Below, piece after piece: positions 52,176 through 58,691 of a stretch of 58,691 bases of DNA. The stretch comes from an uncultured bacterium (lineage in GTDB: Bacteria > Bacillota > Clostridia > Lachnospirales > Lachnospiraceae): the NCBI GenBank assembly GCA_905215155.1, contig CAJMPJ010000016.1, positions 1 through 58,691 on the forward strand, read 5' to 3'. Positions within the stretch are counted from its first letter, which is position 1. Every line of letters starts with the position of its first letter. The notes beneath the pieces were generated by a model. That model was not told the origin of the DNA. It saw only the letters and a list, made by a program, of their open reading frames with translations, and made no database searches. The position numbers and the translations under genes were made by a program.

Positions 52176-52637
52176 ATGAAAAAAAACACAATATCTTACG
52201 GAAAAGAAAATGACCTCAATTTAAAAGCGTTGATTGGTCTTAGCAGAACAACTCAGGCACTTCATAGAAGAGCCGGTGCCATCTTTAATCAGGCAGGTCT
52301 GACATCAGCGCAATTTGCGGCATTGGAGGCTTTGTACCACAAAGGCGATTTAACCATTAACGAGATCATGGACAGTATTCTTTCTACCTCCGGAAATATG
52401 ACGGTGGTAATCAATAACTTAGAAAAAGATGCCATGGTAGAAAGACATCCAAATCCAAATGATAAAAGGTCCTGTATTATTGCAATTACACCAAAAGGGA
52501 GAGAGAAAATAGAAGAGATTTTTCCCAGGCATTTGGAAGATTTGGCTGATAGTTTTATTGGACTTGAGGAAGAGGAAAAAGAAATGTTAGTGCATTTGCT
52601 GAAAAAAATTAAGACAAGGAGAAAATCAAATGAGTAA
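52176..52637 (+). CDS. MarR-family transcriptional regulator (153 aa)
   Basis: Winged helix-turn-helix: GLTSAQFAALEALYHKGDLT, then LSTSGNMTVVINNLEKDAMV, then RHPNPNDKRSCIIAIT (wing with the conserved D-x-R), flanked by dimerisation helices. The ATG at 52176 is only seven bases after the -10, so a transcript from the visible promoter would be almost or entirely leaderless, and there is no ribosome site. It overlaps the pirin gene by eight bases. In many bacteria MarR-pirin pairs respond to phenolic or oxidant stress; the ligand here is unknown. Confidence 0.9.
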   Translation: MKKNTISYGKENDLNLKALIGLSRTTQALHRRAGAIFNQAGLTSAQFAALEALYHKGDLTINEIMDSILSTSGNMTVVINNLEKDAMVERHPNPNDKRSCIIAITPKGREKIEEIFPRHLEDLADSFIGLEEEEKEMLVHLLKKIKTRRKSNE

Positions 52638-53646
52638 AAAGATAAAGGCAATTGAAAAAATAGGATTTCAATGGGGGATGGACAGTCCCTTTCTGGCATG
52701 TATGCATCACAAGGATCAATATCCGGCAGGAAATGAGGTACAAGGGCCTGCAGTTTCTTTAGCAGGAAGAAGAATGGGAAATGATTTTTCTGGGAAAGAC
52801 GGCTTTAGTATGTATCATGGAGAAAAGGTTCCGGGATTTCCGGTTCATCCGCACCGGGGGTTTGAGACTGTTACCGTTGTGCTGGAAGGGATTGTGGACC
52901 ATTTTGATTCCAAGGGAGCGGAAGGACGTTATGGAAATGGAGATGTCCAGTGGCTGACGACCGGAGCAGGCTGCCAGCATGTAGAGATGTTCCCGCTGGT
53001 TCATCAGAATAAGGAAAATCCCCTTGAATTATTTCAAATCTGGCTGAATTTACCGGCAAAGAGTAAATTCACAGACCCGGATTACAAGATGCTTTGGGCA
53101 GAAGAAATCCCAGTGATCAAGCATACCAATGAAAAAGGAAAGACAGCAACCATCCGATTAATTGCCGGGAAATATGAAGACAAGAAAAGCTTGGAGCCAA
53201 CGAAAGATTCGTGGGCAGCAAGAGAAGAAAATCACGTAGGAATCCAGCTTGTGGAACTGGAGCCTGAGGCAGAATATCCTATCGCTGCAGGTTCTAAGAG
53301 CTTAAACCGTAACCTGTATTTTTATCAGGGAACCAGTTATATTATCATAGATGGTAAAAAAATTGAGTCCTCTTCTCGAATCAGGCTTTCAGGAGAAGAG
53401 GAAATTACGGTGGTAAATGGAGATAGACCCAGTTACATTTTGCTGTTAGAAGGGGAACCGATTCAGGAGCCTGTCGCACAATATGGACCATTTGTTATGA
53501 ATTCCCAAGAAGAAATACGAGAGGCATATGAGGATTATCAGAATACCCAGTTTGGAGGCTGGCCATGGAATGATGATGAGCCGGTTCATGAAAGGGAAAC
53601 GGGAAGATTTGCCCGTTATCCAGATGGAAGTGTGGTAAAAAGGTAA
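52630..53646 (+). CDS. Pirin-family cupin protein (338 aa)
   Basis: The pirin signature HPHRGFETVTVVLEG (about 77-91) supplies metal-binding His residues, followed by GDVQWLTTGAG and HVEMF. A second cupin domain lies in the C-terminal half. Bacterial pirins include quercetin dioxygenases and redox or metabolic modulators; the exact activity cannot be told. ATG 52630 follows AAGGAGAAAATCAA and overlaps the marR stop, so it belongs to the MarR-controlled operon. The length is longer than E. coli YhhW and fits the two-cupin class. Confidence 0.9.
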   Translation: MSKKIKAIEKIGFQWGMDSPFLACMHHKDQYPAGNEVQGPAVSLAGRRMGNDFSGKDGFSMYHGEKVPGFPVHPHRGFETVTVVLEGIVDHFDSKGAEGRYGNGDVQWLTTGAGCQHVEMFPLVHQNKENPLELFQIWLNLPAKSKFTDPDYKMLWAEEIPVIKHTNEKGKTATIRLIAGKYEDKKSLEPTKDSWAAREENHVGIQLVELEPEAEYPIAAGSKSLNRNLYFYQGTSYIIIDGKKIESSSRIRLSGEEEITVVNGDRPSYILLLEGEPIQEPVAQYGPFVMNSQEEIREAYEDYQNTQFGGWPWNDDEPVHERETGRFARYPDGSVVKR

Positions 53647-53677
53647 TATTAAAGAAGCGAAACAAAATAGCCAGGTA

Positions 53678-53732
53678 GATAAAAGGAGCTTTTACAGTAT
53701 GCAATGACTATACCGTAAAAGCTCCTTTTATC
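53678..53732. terminator. Bidirectional terminator (copy B of duplicated terminator/permease tail)
   Basis: GATAAAAGGAGCTTTTAC pairs with GTAAAAGCTCCTTTTATC over a short loop, perfect over 18 bases, between the convergent pirin and permease genes. Confidence 0.9.
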
Positions 53733-53743
53733 AAGTGAAAATA

Positions 53744-54541
53744 TTAAAATTTAATTCTTTTTTCCAGCAAAGTAATTCCCTGATACAAGATTGCCGAAAC
53801 AATACAAAGTATTACGATAGACATTACCACAAGATCCATCTGAAATACCTGGCTGCCATAAATAATCAAATATCCAAGCCCCTGATTCGCGGCTAAAAAC
53901 TCCCCGATAATAACGCCCACCAGACAAAGTCCGATGTTGACCTTCATATTGCTGATAATCAGAGGAACAGAGCTGGGAAGCAGTACCTTTAACAGTACAT
54001 CCTTTTTCTTTCCCCCAAGAGAATAGATCAGCTTGATCTTATCCGGGTCTGTCTGGGCAAAACCGGTGTGAAGGGTCATAATACAGCCAAAAACAGCAAC
54101 AGAAATTGATGCCACAATAATGGTCTTAATATTGTTGCCCAGCCATACAATTAAAATAGGGGCGAGAGCGGACTTTGGCAGGCTGTTCAGCATAACCAGA
54201 TAAGGCTCCAAAACCTCTGACACGCTCCGGCTGGACCAGAGCAGTATGGCGATCAGAAGACCAAAGCTGATAACAAGGGCAAAGCTGACCAGTGTTTCCA
54301 TTACGGTGATACCGGTATGCAAAAAAATGGTTCTGTCCTTAACCATATTGAGAAAACATACGGTTACGCGGGAAGGAGAACTGAAGATGAAATCATTGAT
54401 AAGTCCAAGTCTTGCACAAAGCTCCCAAAGAGACAGAAGCAGGACCAGCAGCATTATGCGGATTACCCGTACATTGCGGCGGTGCAGTTTTTCTTTCAGA
54501 ATAAATTCCTGCTGGGATAGTGAGGGATGAGTCTCAATCAT
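53744..54541 (-). CDS. ABC transporter permease, TauC/SsuC/ThiX type (265 aa)
   Basis: About six membrane helices, with the EAA-type loop GGKKKDVLLKVLLPSSVPLI (about 170-190) typical of nitrate/sulfonate/pyrimidine importers. The start ATG 54541 overlaps the ATPase gene by eight bases. No substrate-binding protein gene is adjacent, so the complex must use one encoded elsewhere or has lost it. A homologous C-terminal remnant lies at 48001-48090. Confidence 0.88.
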   Translation of the reverse strand: MIETHPSLSQQEFILKEKLHRRNVRVIRIMLLVLLLSLWELCARLGLINDFIFSSPSRVTVCFLNMVKDRTIFLHTGITVMETLVSFALVISFGLLIAILLWSSRSVSEVLEPYLVMLNSLPKSALAPILIVWLGNNIKTIIVASISVAVFGCIMTLHTGFAQTDPDKIKLIYSLGGKKKDVLLKVLLPSSVPLIISNMKVNIGLCLVGVIIGEFLAANQGLGYLIIYGSQVFQMDLVVMSIVILCIVSAILYQGITLLEKRIKF

Positions 54542-55301
54542 GGTTCTGAAGCTCCTTCCATACCTGATTGAAGTAGACGGAAAATTCCGGCATATTCCGC
54601 CTCATCAATGGTCTTGTATTCTCTTCGCCAAAGGAAACCGGTATGATGGCTTTGATTCTTCCCGGCCTTTTTGTCAGTACGATGACCCTGTTAGCCACGC
54701 TGATGGCTTCGGAAAGGTCATGAGTGATTAAGATTGCGGTTTTGTGAGTGCTTTTTATAATAGAACTGATGTCATCACAGACAGAGAGTCTGGTCTGATA
54801 GTCCAGTGCGGAAAACGGTTCGTCTAATAAAAGAAGGTCCGGTTCCAGGGCGAGGGTTCGTACCAGTGCGGCACGCTGTCTCATACCTCCGGATAATTCG
54901 GACGGTTTTGCCTGCTCAAAGTTTCCCAAACCATAAGTATGAAGCATCTGATGCAGTTTTTCTCTGGAATTGCTGTTTCGTTTTTTCTGAATTTCAAGCC
55001 CAAGCTCGGCATTGCCCATTATGGTACGCCATTCAAAAAGATGATCCTTTTGCAGCATGTAGCCGATATTAGATTCGGATTCCGTTTGCGGAACACCGTC
55101 AATGAGTATTTCTCCCGTATCAGGAATTAATAACCCGCAGAGAAGAGATAAAAGTGTGGACTTCCCACAGCCGGATGGTCCGACAATTGCCAGGAATTCC
55201 CCGTTATCTGCCGTAAAAGATATATCAGAAAGGGCCAGTGTCTCACCTTCAAGGGAATGATAGGAGTAGCTGACCCCGCGAACTTCCAGTTTTGGCTTCA
55301 T
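54534..55301 (-). CDS. ABC transporter ATPase, TauB/SsuB/ThiZ type (255 aa)
   Basis: Walker A VGPSGCGKST (about 39-48), Q-loop MLQKDHLFEW, signature ELSGGMRQRAALVRTL, Walker B LLLLDEPFSALD, H-loop LITHDLSEA. The length and the 'KRPGRIKA' tail fit the nitrate/taurine/HMP importer group. ATG 55301 follows AAAAGGAGGACCC on the minus strand. It drives the adjacent permease. Substrate not determinable from these two subunits. Confidence 0.9.
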   Translation of the reverse strand: MKPKLEVRGVSYSYHSLEGETLALSDISFTADNGEFLAIVGPSGCGKSTLLSLLCGLLIPDTGEILIDGVPQTESESNIGYMLQKDHLFEWRTIMGNAELGLEIQKKRNSNSREKLHQMLHTYGLGNFEQAKPSELSGGMRQRAALVRTLALEPDLLLLDEPFSALDYQTRLSVCDDISSIIKSTHKTAILITHDLSEAISVANRVIVLTKRPGRIKAIIPVSFGEENTRPLMRRNMPEFSVYFNQVWKELQNHD

Positions 55302-55678
55302 GGGTCCTCCTTTTAAATCATTTAATCTGATATAGTGTTATAATATGTACAAAAAAATGGAGTGTGAGGTAATGTCTAAAAATCCCTTCTTATTTGTCAA
55401 TAAATGAAGAAAAATGTATGATTTTGAAATCCCGTTTCTTCCTTATATAATATAGACTGAAAAAAGAAAAAATCAAGGGAGTTCCGATTCCAAGAGATGA
55501 TTCGGATGGAAATACGGGCTGGAACGTGGAAACAAATCGAAAAAACTGGAAAAATAAGAAAAAAACCTTGCATTCACAAAAAAATGGTGCTATACTACTA
55601 AAGATAACATGACAGTTTAACGGATAAAGAGTGGGCGGAAGTCCACTCTTTCCATTTGTTTGGAAAGGTGGGAGGAAG
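55302..55678. other. Intergenic region with divergent control signals for the ABC importer and rimP operon
   Basis: About 380 AT-rich bases. The plus-strand promoter lies at 55568-55596. A GAGTGG/CCACTC hairpin (about 55629-55650) followed by TTT lies in the rimP leader and could act as an attenuator. No ORF with a ribosome site was seen on either strand. Confidence 0.6.
55568..55596 (+). promoter_or_regulatory. Sigma-A promoter of the rimP-nusA-infB operon
   Basis: TTGCAT (55568-55573), 17 bases, TATACT (55591-55596), about 83 bases before rimP. Confidence 0.75.
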
Positions 55679-56146
55679 ATGGCAAAAAGGGAAGAGTACG
55701 AAGCAAAGACAGAGAGCTTCTTGATGCCCCTTATGAAAGAGAACAATTTTGAACTGGTTGATGTGGAATATGTAAAAGAAGCAGGAAACTGGTATTTAAG
55801 GGCTTATATAGATAAAGAAGGCGGAATCACAGTGGACGACTGTGAGATTATCAGCCGCAGGCTGGGAGACTGGCTGGATGAAAAAGATTTTATTGCGGAC
55901 AGCTACATTCTTGAGGTCAGTTCCCCTGGACTTGGCAGACCTCTTAAAAAGGATAAAGACTTTGAAAGAAGTATTGGAAAAGATGTGGAAATCCGTTTAT
56001 ATAAGGCTTTGAATAAACAAAAGGATTTTAATGGAACACTGAAATCTTACGATAAGGAAACTGTAACCATAATCCAGGAAGATGAAACCGAGCTCGTGTT
56101 TGGCCGTCCGGAAATTGCATTGATCCGTCTGGCATTTGATTTCTAA
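55679..56146 (+). CDS. rimP: Ribosome maturation factor RimP (155 aa)
   Basis: A cytoplasmic factor for 30S subunit maturation. The family signature is present: FELVDVEYVKEAGNWYLRAY, then IDKEGGITVDDCEIISR, then YILEVSSPGLGRPLK. The C-terminal SH3-like domain ends LIRLAFDF. The start is ATG 55679 behind GGGAGGAAG; the frame opening at 55631 is in the leader. First gene of the conserved rimP-nusA-ylxR-ylxQ-infB operon. Confidence 0.97.
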   Translation: MAKREEYEAKTESFLMPLMKENNFELVDVEYVKEAGNWYLRAYIDKEGGITVDDCEIISRRLGDWLDEKDFIADSYILEVSSPGLGRPLKKDKDFERSIGKDVEIRLYKALNKQKDFNGTLKSYDKETVTIIQEDETELVFGRPEIALIRLAFDF

Positions 56147-56175
56147 ACAGTAAGAAATATTAGGAGGATAAAAAA

Positions 56176-57369
56176 ATGAATAAGGAACTGTTAGAAGCAC
56201 TGAATATTCTGGAAAAGGAGAATAACATCAGCAAGGAAACCCTGCTGGAAGCAATTGAAAATTCCCTCCTGACGGCGTGCAAGAATCATTTTGGAAAAGC
56301 AGATAATATCAAGGTAAGTATCAATCATGATACCTGTGATTTTAATGTTTTTGCGGAAAAAGAAGTGGTTGAAACAGTTGAAGATCCTCTGCTCCAGATC
56401 AGTCTTGCGGATGCAAAGATGACAGATCCTAAATATGAGTTGGGTGATGTGATTCATTGTCAGATAGATTCAAAAAAATTTGGAAGAATTGCTACACAGA
56501 ATGCCAAGAATGTGATTTTGCAGAAGATCCGTGAAGAAGGAAGAAAATCGCTTTACAATGACTGGTACTGCCAGGAAAGGGAAGTGGTTACAGGAATTGT
56601 ACAGAGATACTTGGGCAGAAATGTGAGCATTAATCTGGGAAAAGTGGACGCTATTTTAAACGAAGCAGAGATGGTAAAGAGCGAAGTATTTAAGCCAACC
56701 GAGCATATCAAGGTTCTTGTACTGGAAGTAAAGGATACTCCAAAAGGGCCAAGGATTTCTGTTTCAAGAACCCATCCGGATCTTGTAAAACGCCTCTTTG
56801 AATCCGAGGTTGCGGAAGTCAAGGATGGAACCGTAGAGATCAAGGCCATTGCCAGAGAAGCTGGTTCCAGAACGAAGATCGCAGTGAAATCCAATGAAGC
56901 CAATGTAGATCCTGTAGGCGCATGTGTTGGTTTAAACGGTGCCAGAGTCAATTCCATTGTCAACGAATTAAGAGGCGAGAAAATTGATATTATTAACTGG
57001 GATGATAATCCTGCCTATCTGATTGAGAATGCGTTAAGCCCTGCAAAGGTTATTTGTGTGGTTGCGGATGAGGATTCAAAGGAAGCACAGGTTATCGTAC
57101 CGGATTACCAGTTATCCCTTGCCATTGGTAAGGAGGGTCAGAATGCAAGACTTGCAGCAAGACTTACTGGATATAAAATTGATATTAAGAGCGAGACACA
57201 GGCAAGAGAACTTGGCCTTTTTGAAGAGCTGGGACTTCAATACCAGGAAGGAAATGAAGGGTTTGGCGGCGAATTTCTGGAAGGCGGCGATCAGGAAACA
57301 ACAGACTACCAGGAAGAGTATCCTTATGGCGGTCAGGAAGACAGCCTGGCTGGTGACAACCAGGAATAA
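56176..57369 (+). CDS. nusA: Transcription termination/antitermination factor NusA (397 aa)
   Basis: Order of parts: N-terminal RNA-polymerase-binding domain (1-125), S1 domain (GIVQRYLGRNVSINLG, about 137-200), KH1 (DPVGACVGLNGARVNSI) and KH2 (LAIGKEGQNARLAARLTG). A short acidic, Gly/Gln-rich tail (YQEEYPYGGQEDS...) replaces the C-terminal repeats found in E. coli, as in most Firmicutes. ATG 56176 follows TTAGGAGGATAAAAAA. Confidence 0.98.
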   Translation: MNKELLEALNILEKENNISKETLLEAIENSLLTACKNHFGKADNIKVSINHDTCDFNVFAEKEVVETVEDPLLQISLADAKMTDPKYELGDVIHCQIDSKKFGRIATQNAKNVILQKIREEGRKSLYNDWYCQEREVVTGIVQRYLGRNVSINLGKVDAILNEAEMVKSEVFKPTEHIKVLVLEVKDTPKGPRISVSRTHPDLVKRLFESEVAEVKDGTVEIKAIAREAGSRTKIAVKSNEANVDPVGACVGLNGARVNSIVNELRGEKIDIINWDDNPAYLIENALSPAKVICVVADEDSKEAQVIVPDYQLSLAIGKEGQNARLAARLTGYKIDIKSETQARELGLFEELGLQYQEGNEGFGGEFLEGGDQETTDYQEEYPYGGQEDSLAGDNQE

Positions 57370-57392
57370 AGAAAACGGGAAGTGATGGAAGC

Positions 57393-57662
57393 GTGAGTGC
57401 AAAAAAAATACCCCTCAGACAGTGTGTCGGCTGTGGTGAGATGAAAAATAAGAAAGAGATGATTCGTGTGCTGAAGACCTCGGAGGATGAGATTGTCCTC
57501 GATGCGACAGGGCGTAAAAATGGCCGTGGGGCTTATCTGTGCCCTTCTATGGAGTGTTTTAAGAAGGCAGTGAAAAGTAAAGGCCTGGAGCGTTCTTTCA
57601 AGATGGCGATCCCAAAGGAAGTATACGAAACATTGGAAAAGGAGATGGAAGAGTTTGGATAA
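57393..57662 (+). CDS. ylxR: YlxR/RnpM RNA-binding protein (89 aa)
   Basis: The motifs PLRQCVGCGEMKNKKEMIRV and GRGAYLCPSMECFKKA define the YlxR family, a nucleic-acid-binding protein recently described as an RNase P modulator (RnpM) in Bacillus. GTG 57393 is preceded by GGAAG at short spacing. It overlaps the next gene by eight bases. Confidence 0.95.
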   Translation: MSAKKIPLRQCVGCGEMKNKKEMIRVLKTSEDEIVLDATGRKNGRGAYLCPSMECFKKAVKSKGLERSFKMAIPKEVYETLEKEMEEFG

Positions 57663-58053
57663 CAGACAGAAGATCCTGAATCTGATTGGTCTGGCCACCA
57701 AAGCAGGAAAAACTGCGAGCGGGGAATTTATGACAGAAAAATCTGTTAAGGCAGGAAAGGCATCATTAGTAATTGTTTCGGAGGAAGCCTCAGATAATAC
57801 CAAAAAGATGTTTACCAACATGTGTACTTACTATAAGGTTCCTATCTACTTCTTTGCAAGTAAAAGTGAACTTGGCCACGCGATGGGGAAAGAGATGAGG
57901 GCGTCTCTTGTTATCGTGGATAACGGGTTTGCTAAGGCAGTCGTGAAACTAATGAATACAATGGCCGGTAGTGATTGTGAGAATCAGCCTTCACATCTAC
58001 CAGCATGTGCTGTAGAATGTGCACAGAATGGAGGAAAGCATGAGAGTATATGA
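57655..58053 (+). CDS. ylxQ: L7Ae-family ribosomal protein YlxQ-like (132 aa)
   Basis: An L7Ae/L30e/S12e RNA-binding fold: [37 protein letters not shown] and [20 protein letters not shown]. The start is TTG 57655 (AAGGAG nine bases upstream, inside ylxR). About 25 extra C-terminal residues with several Cys ([17 protein letters not shown]) go beyond the normal family length and are unusual. The end overlaps infB by 14 bases. Confidence 0.93.
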   Translation: MDNRQKILNLIGLATKAGKTASGEFMTEKSVKAGKASLVIVSEEASDNTKKMFTNMCTYYKVPIYFFASKSELGHAMGKEMRASLVIVDNGFAKAVVKLMNTMAGSDCENQPSHLPACAVECAQNGGKHESI

Positions 58054-58691
58054 TCTGGCAAAGGAACTCGGAAAAGATAGTAGTAAGGAGATACTGGATA
58101 TCTTGGAAAAGCATAGTATAAATTTAAAAAGTTCATCAAATATTACAGAAGAGCAGGCAGCAATCGTGAAGAAAGAAGTGGGTGGTCATAGTAAGAGTAA
58201 TTCTTCCGGACCTTCAGACACCACAGATGGAGATGACGATGCACCAAAGAAGAAAATAGCAGCGGTATTCCGCCCTCAAAACGCGCAGATGAAACCGCAG
58301 GGCCAGAGAGGAAGAGACGGCAGACCGTACCAGAACTCCAATCAAGGCTCAGGACAAAGAGATTATCCTGTTAGAAATCAGCAGGTAACAGAACAGCCTG
58401 TATCATCTGCAGCAGCAGAAGCAGGAGAACATAATTCAGCAGGAAGTGACGGCGCAAGACCTCAGAGCCAGGGCGGCTACCAGGGCAACCGTGATGGAAG
58501 ACCGCAGGGCCAGGGAGGCTATCAGGGCAACCGTTCCCAGGGCAGCGGCTATCAGGGAAACCGTGACGGAAGACCCCAGGGCCAGGGGGGCTATCAGGGA
58601 AACCGTGATGGAAGACCGCAGGGCCAGGGCGGTTACCAGGGCAACCGTCCTCAGGGCGGCGGTTACCAGGGAAACCGTGACGGAAGACCGC
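58040..58691 (+). CDS. infB: Translation initiation factor IF-2, N-terminal part (cut by window end)
   Basis: ATG 58040 follows GGAGGAAAGC. Residues 1-50 ([20 protein letters not shown], then ILEKHSI) are the IF2_N domain. From about residue 70 the sequence is low-complexity and disordered. From about 140 it becomes tandem [18 protein letters not shown] units rich in Gly, Gln, Asn, Arg and Tyr. The GTPase domain is beyond the window. Position after ylxQ is the conserved order. Confidence 0.95.
   Translation, partial: MRVYDLAKELGKDSSKEILDILEKHSINLKSSSNITEEQAAIVKKEVGGHSKSNSSGPSDTTDGDDDAPKKKIAAVFRPQNAQMKPQGQRGRDGRPYQNSNQGSGQRDYPVRNQQVTEQPVSSAAAEAGEHNSAGSDGARPQSQGGYQGNRDGRPQGQGGYQGNRSQGSGYQGNRDGRPQGQGGYQGNRDGRPQGQGGYQGNRPQGGGYQGNRDGRP
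58464..58691 (+). repeat. infB: Tandem [19 protein letters not shown] repeats in infB
   Basis: Units such as GGCTATCAGGGCAACCGT recur about six times with synonymous changes (from 58472 to the window end), alternating with GATGGAAGACCGCAGGG units. The array continues past the window end. Confidence 0.88.

Noticed and set aside
46561..53646. A prophage or integrative element
   Set aside because: No integrase, phage structural, relaxase or transposase genes, and no flanking tRNA or attachment repeats apart from the duplicated permease tail.
58464..58691. Regular repeats that might suggest a CRISPR array
   Set aside because: The repeats are in frame, translate to [13 protein letters not shown] units inside infB, and lack unique spacers of constant length.
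1..58691. tRNA or rRNA genes
   Set aside because: No stretch with tRNA-like cloverleaf motifs or rRNA signatures was recognised on either strand.

Overview
The window looks like chromosomal DNA of a Gram-positive anaerobe of the class Clostridia, most likely Lachnospiraceae (a Lacrimispora/Clostridium XIVa-type genome). This rests on strong GGAGG-type ribosome sites, frequent GTG/TTG starts, lipoprotein transporters, a sortase with a wall-anchored adhesin, and the gene orders rpsO-pnp and rimP-nusA-ylxR-ylxQ-infB. The species assignment is inference. I found no tRNA, rRNA, CRISPR array, intact insertion sequence or prophage.

Layout. 1-1918: end of larB, larC and a small membrane protein (nickel-pincer cofactor synthesis). 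2316-4692: a large PRD/PTS-domain regulator that appears to have lost its phosphorylation residues, plus a coiled-coil small protein. 4770-12703: a LysR regulator divergent from a spermidine/putrescine-type ABC importer (two permeases, ATPase, lipoprotein), followed by adenine deaminase and a second amidohydrolase, probably one purine or amine salvage operon. 12831-15711: rpsO and pnp, separated by an elaborately self-complementary element. 15804-17447: a YtcJ-like amidohydrolase. 17417-19499 (minus): a two-gene ATPase + TOPRIM module resembling AbiL/PARIS-type defence. 19699-22604: a consensus promoter, a yybP-ykoY-like (manganese) riboswitch with an overlapping terminator, and a P-type cation ATPase. 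22734-29359: an ABC-F ATPase, a chemoreceptor, a 28-residue ORF, a methyltransferase and a nucleotidyltransferase-aminotransferase fusion.

29456-37326 is a nine-gene zinc-type operon: Fur-family regulator, Cys-rich small membrane protein, ZnuA/C/B importer, a G3E (COG0523) GTPase, a G3E-like domain fused to a UPF0718-type permease, a TIGR03943-type partner, and another G3E GTPase. 37493-46077: a GH18 chitinase, an HTH-TPR regulator, a class B sortase and a 1778-residue adhesin with an IPKTG anchor. 46561-47811 is an AT-rich pair: a predicted modification-dependent SRA-HNH nuclease and a Nudix hydrolase. 47924-53732 holds a heterodimeric ABC exporter preceded by two ten-codon ORFs, and a MarR-pirin operon. 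It is flanked by two related copies of a terminator plus ABC-permease 3' end; one copy is a decayed fragment. 53744-55301 (minus): an ABC permease and ATPase without a binding protein. 55568-58691: the rimP-nusA-rnpM-ylxQ-infB operon, with infB cut by the window end inside a Gly/Gln/Asn/Arg-rich repeat.

The best candidates for something undescribed are the structured element between rpsO and pnp, the GTPase-permease fusion in the zinc operon, the nucleotidyltransferase-PLP enzyme fusion with its methyltransferase, and the ATPase-TOPRIM pair. All function calls come from reading the translations; no database search was run.
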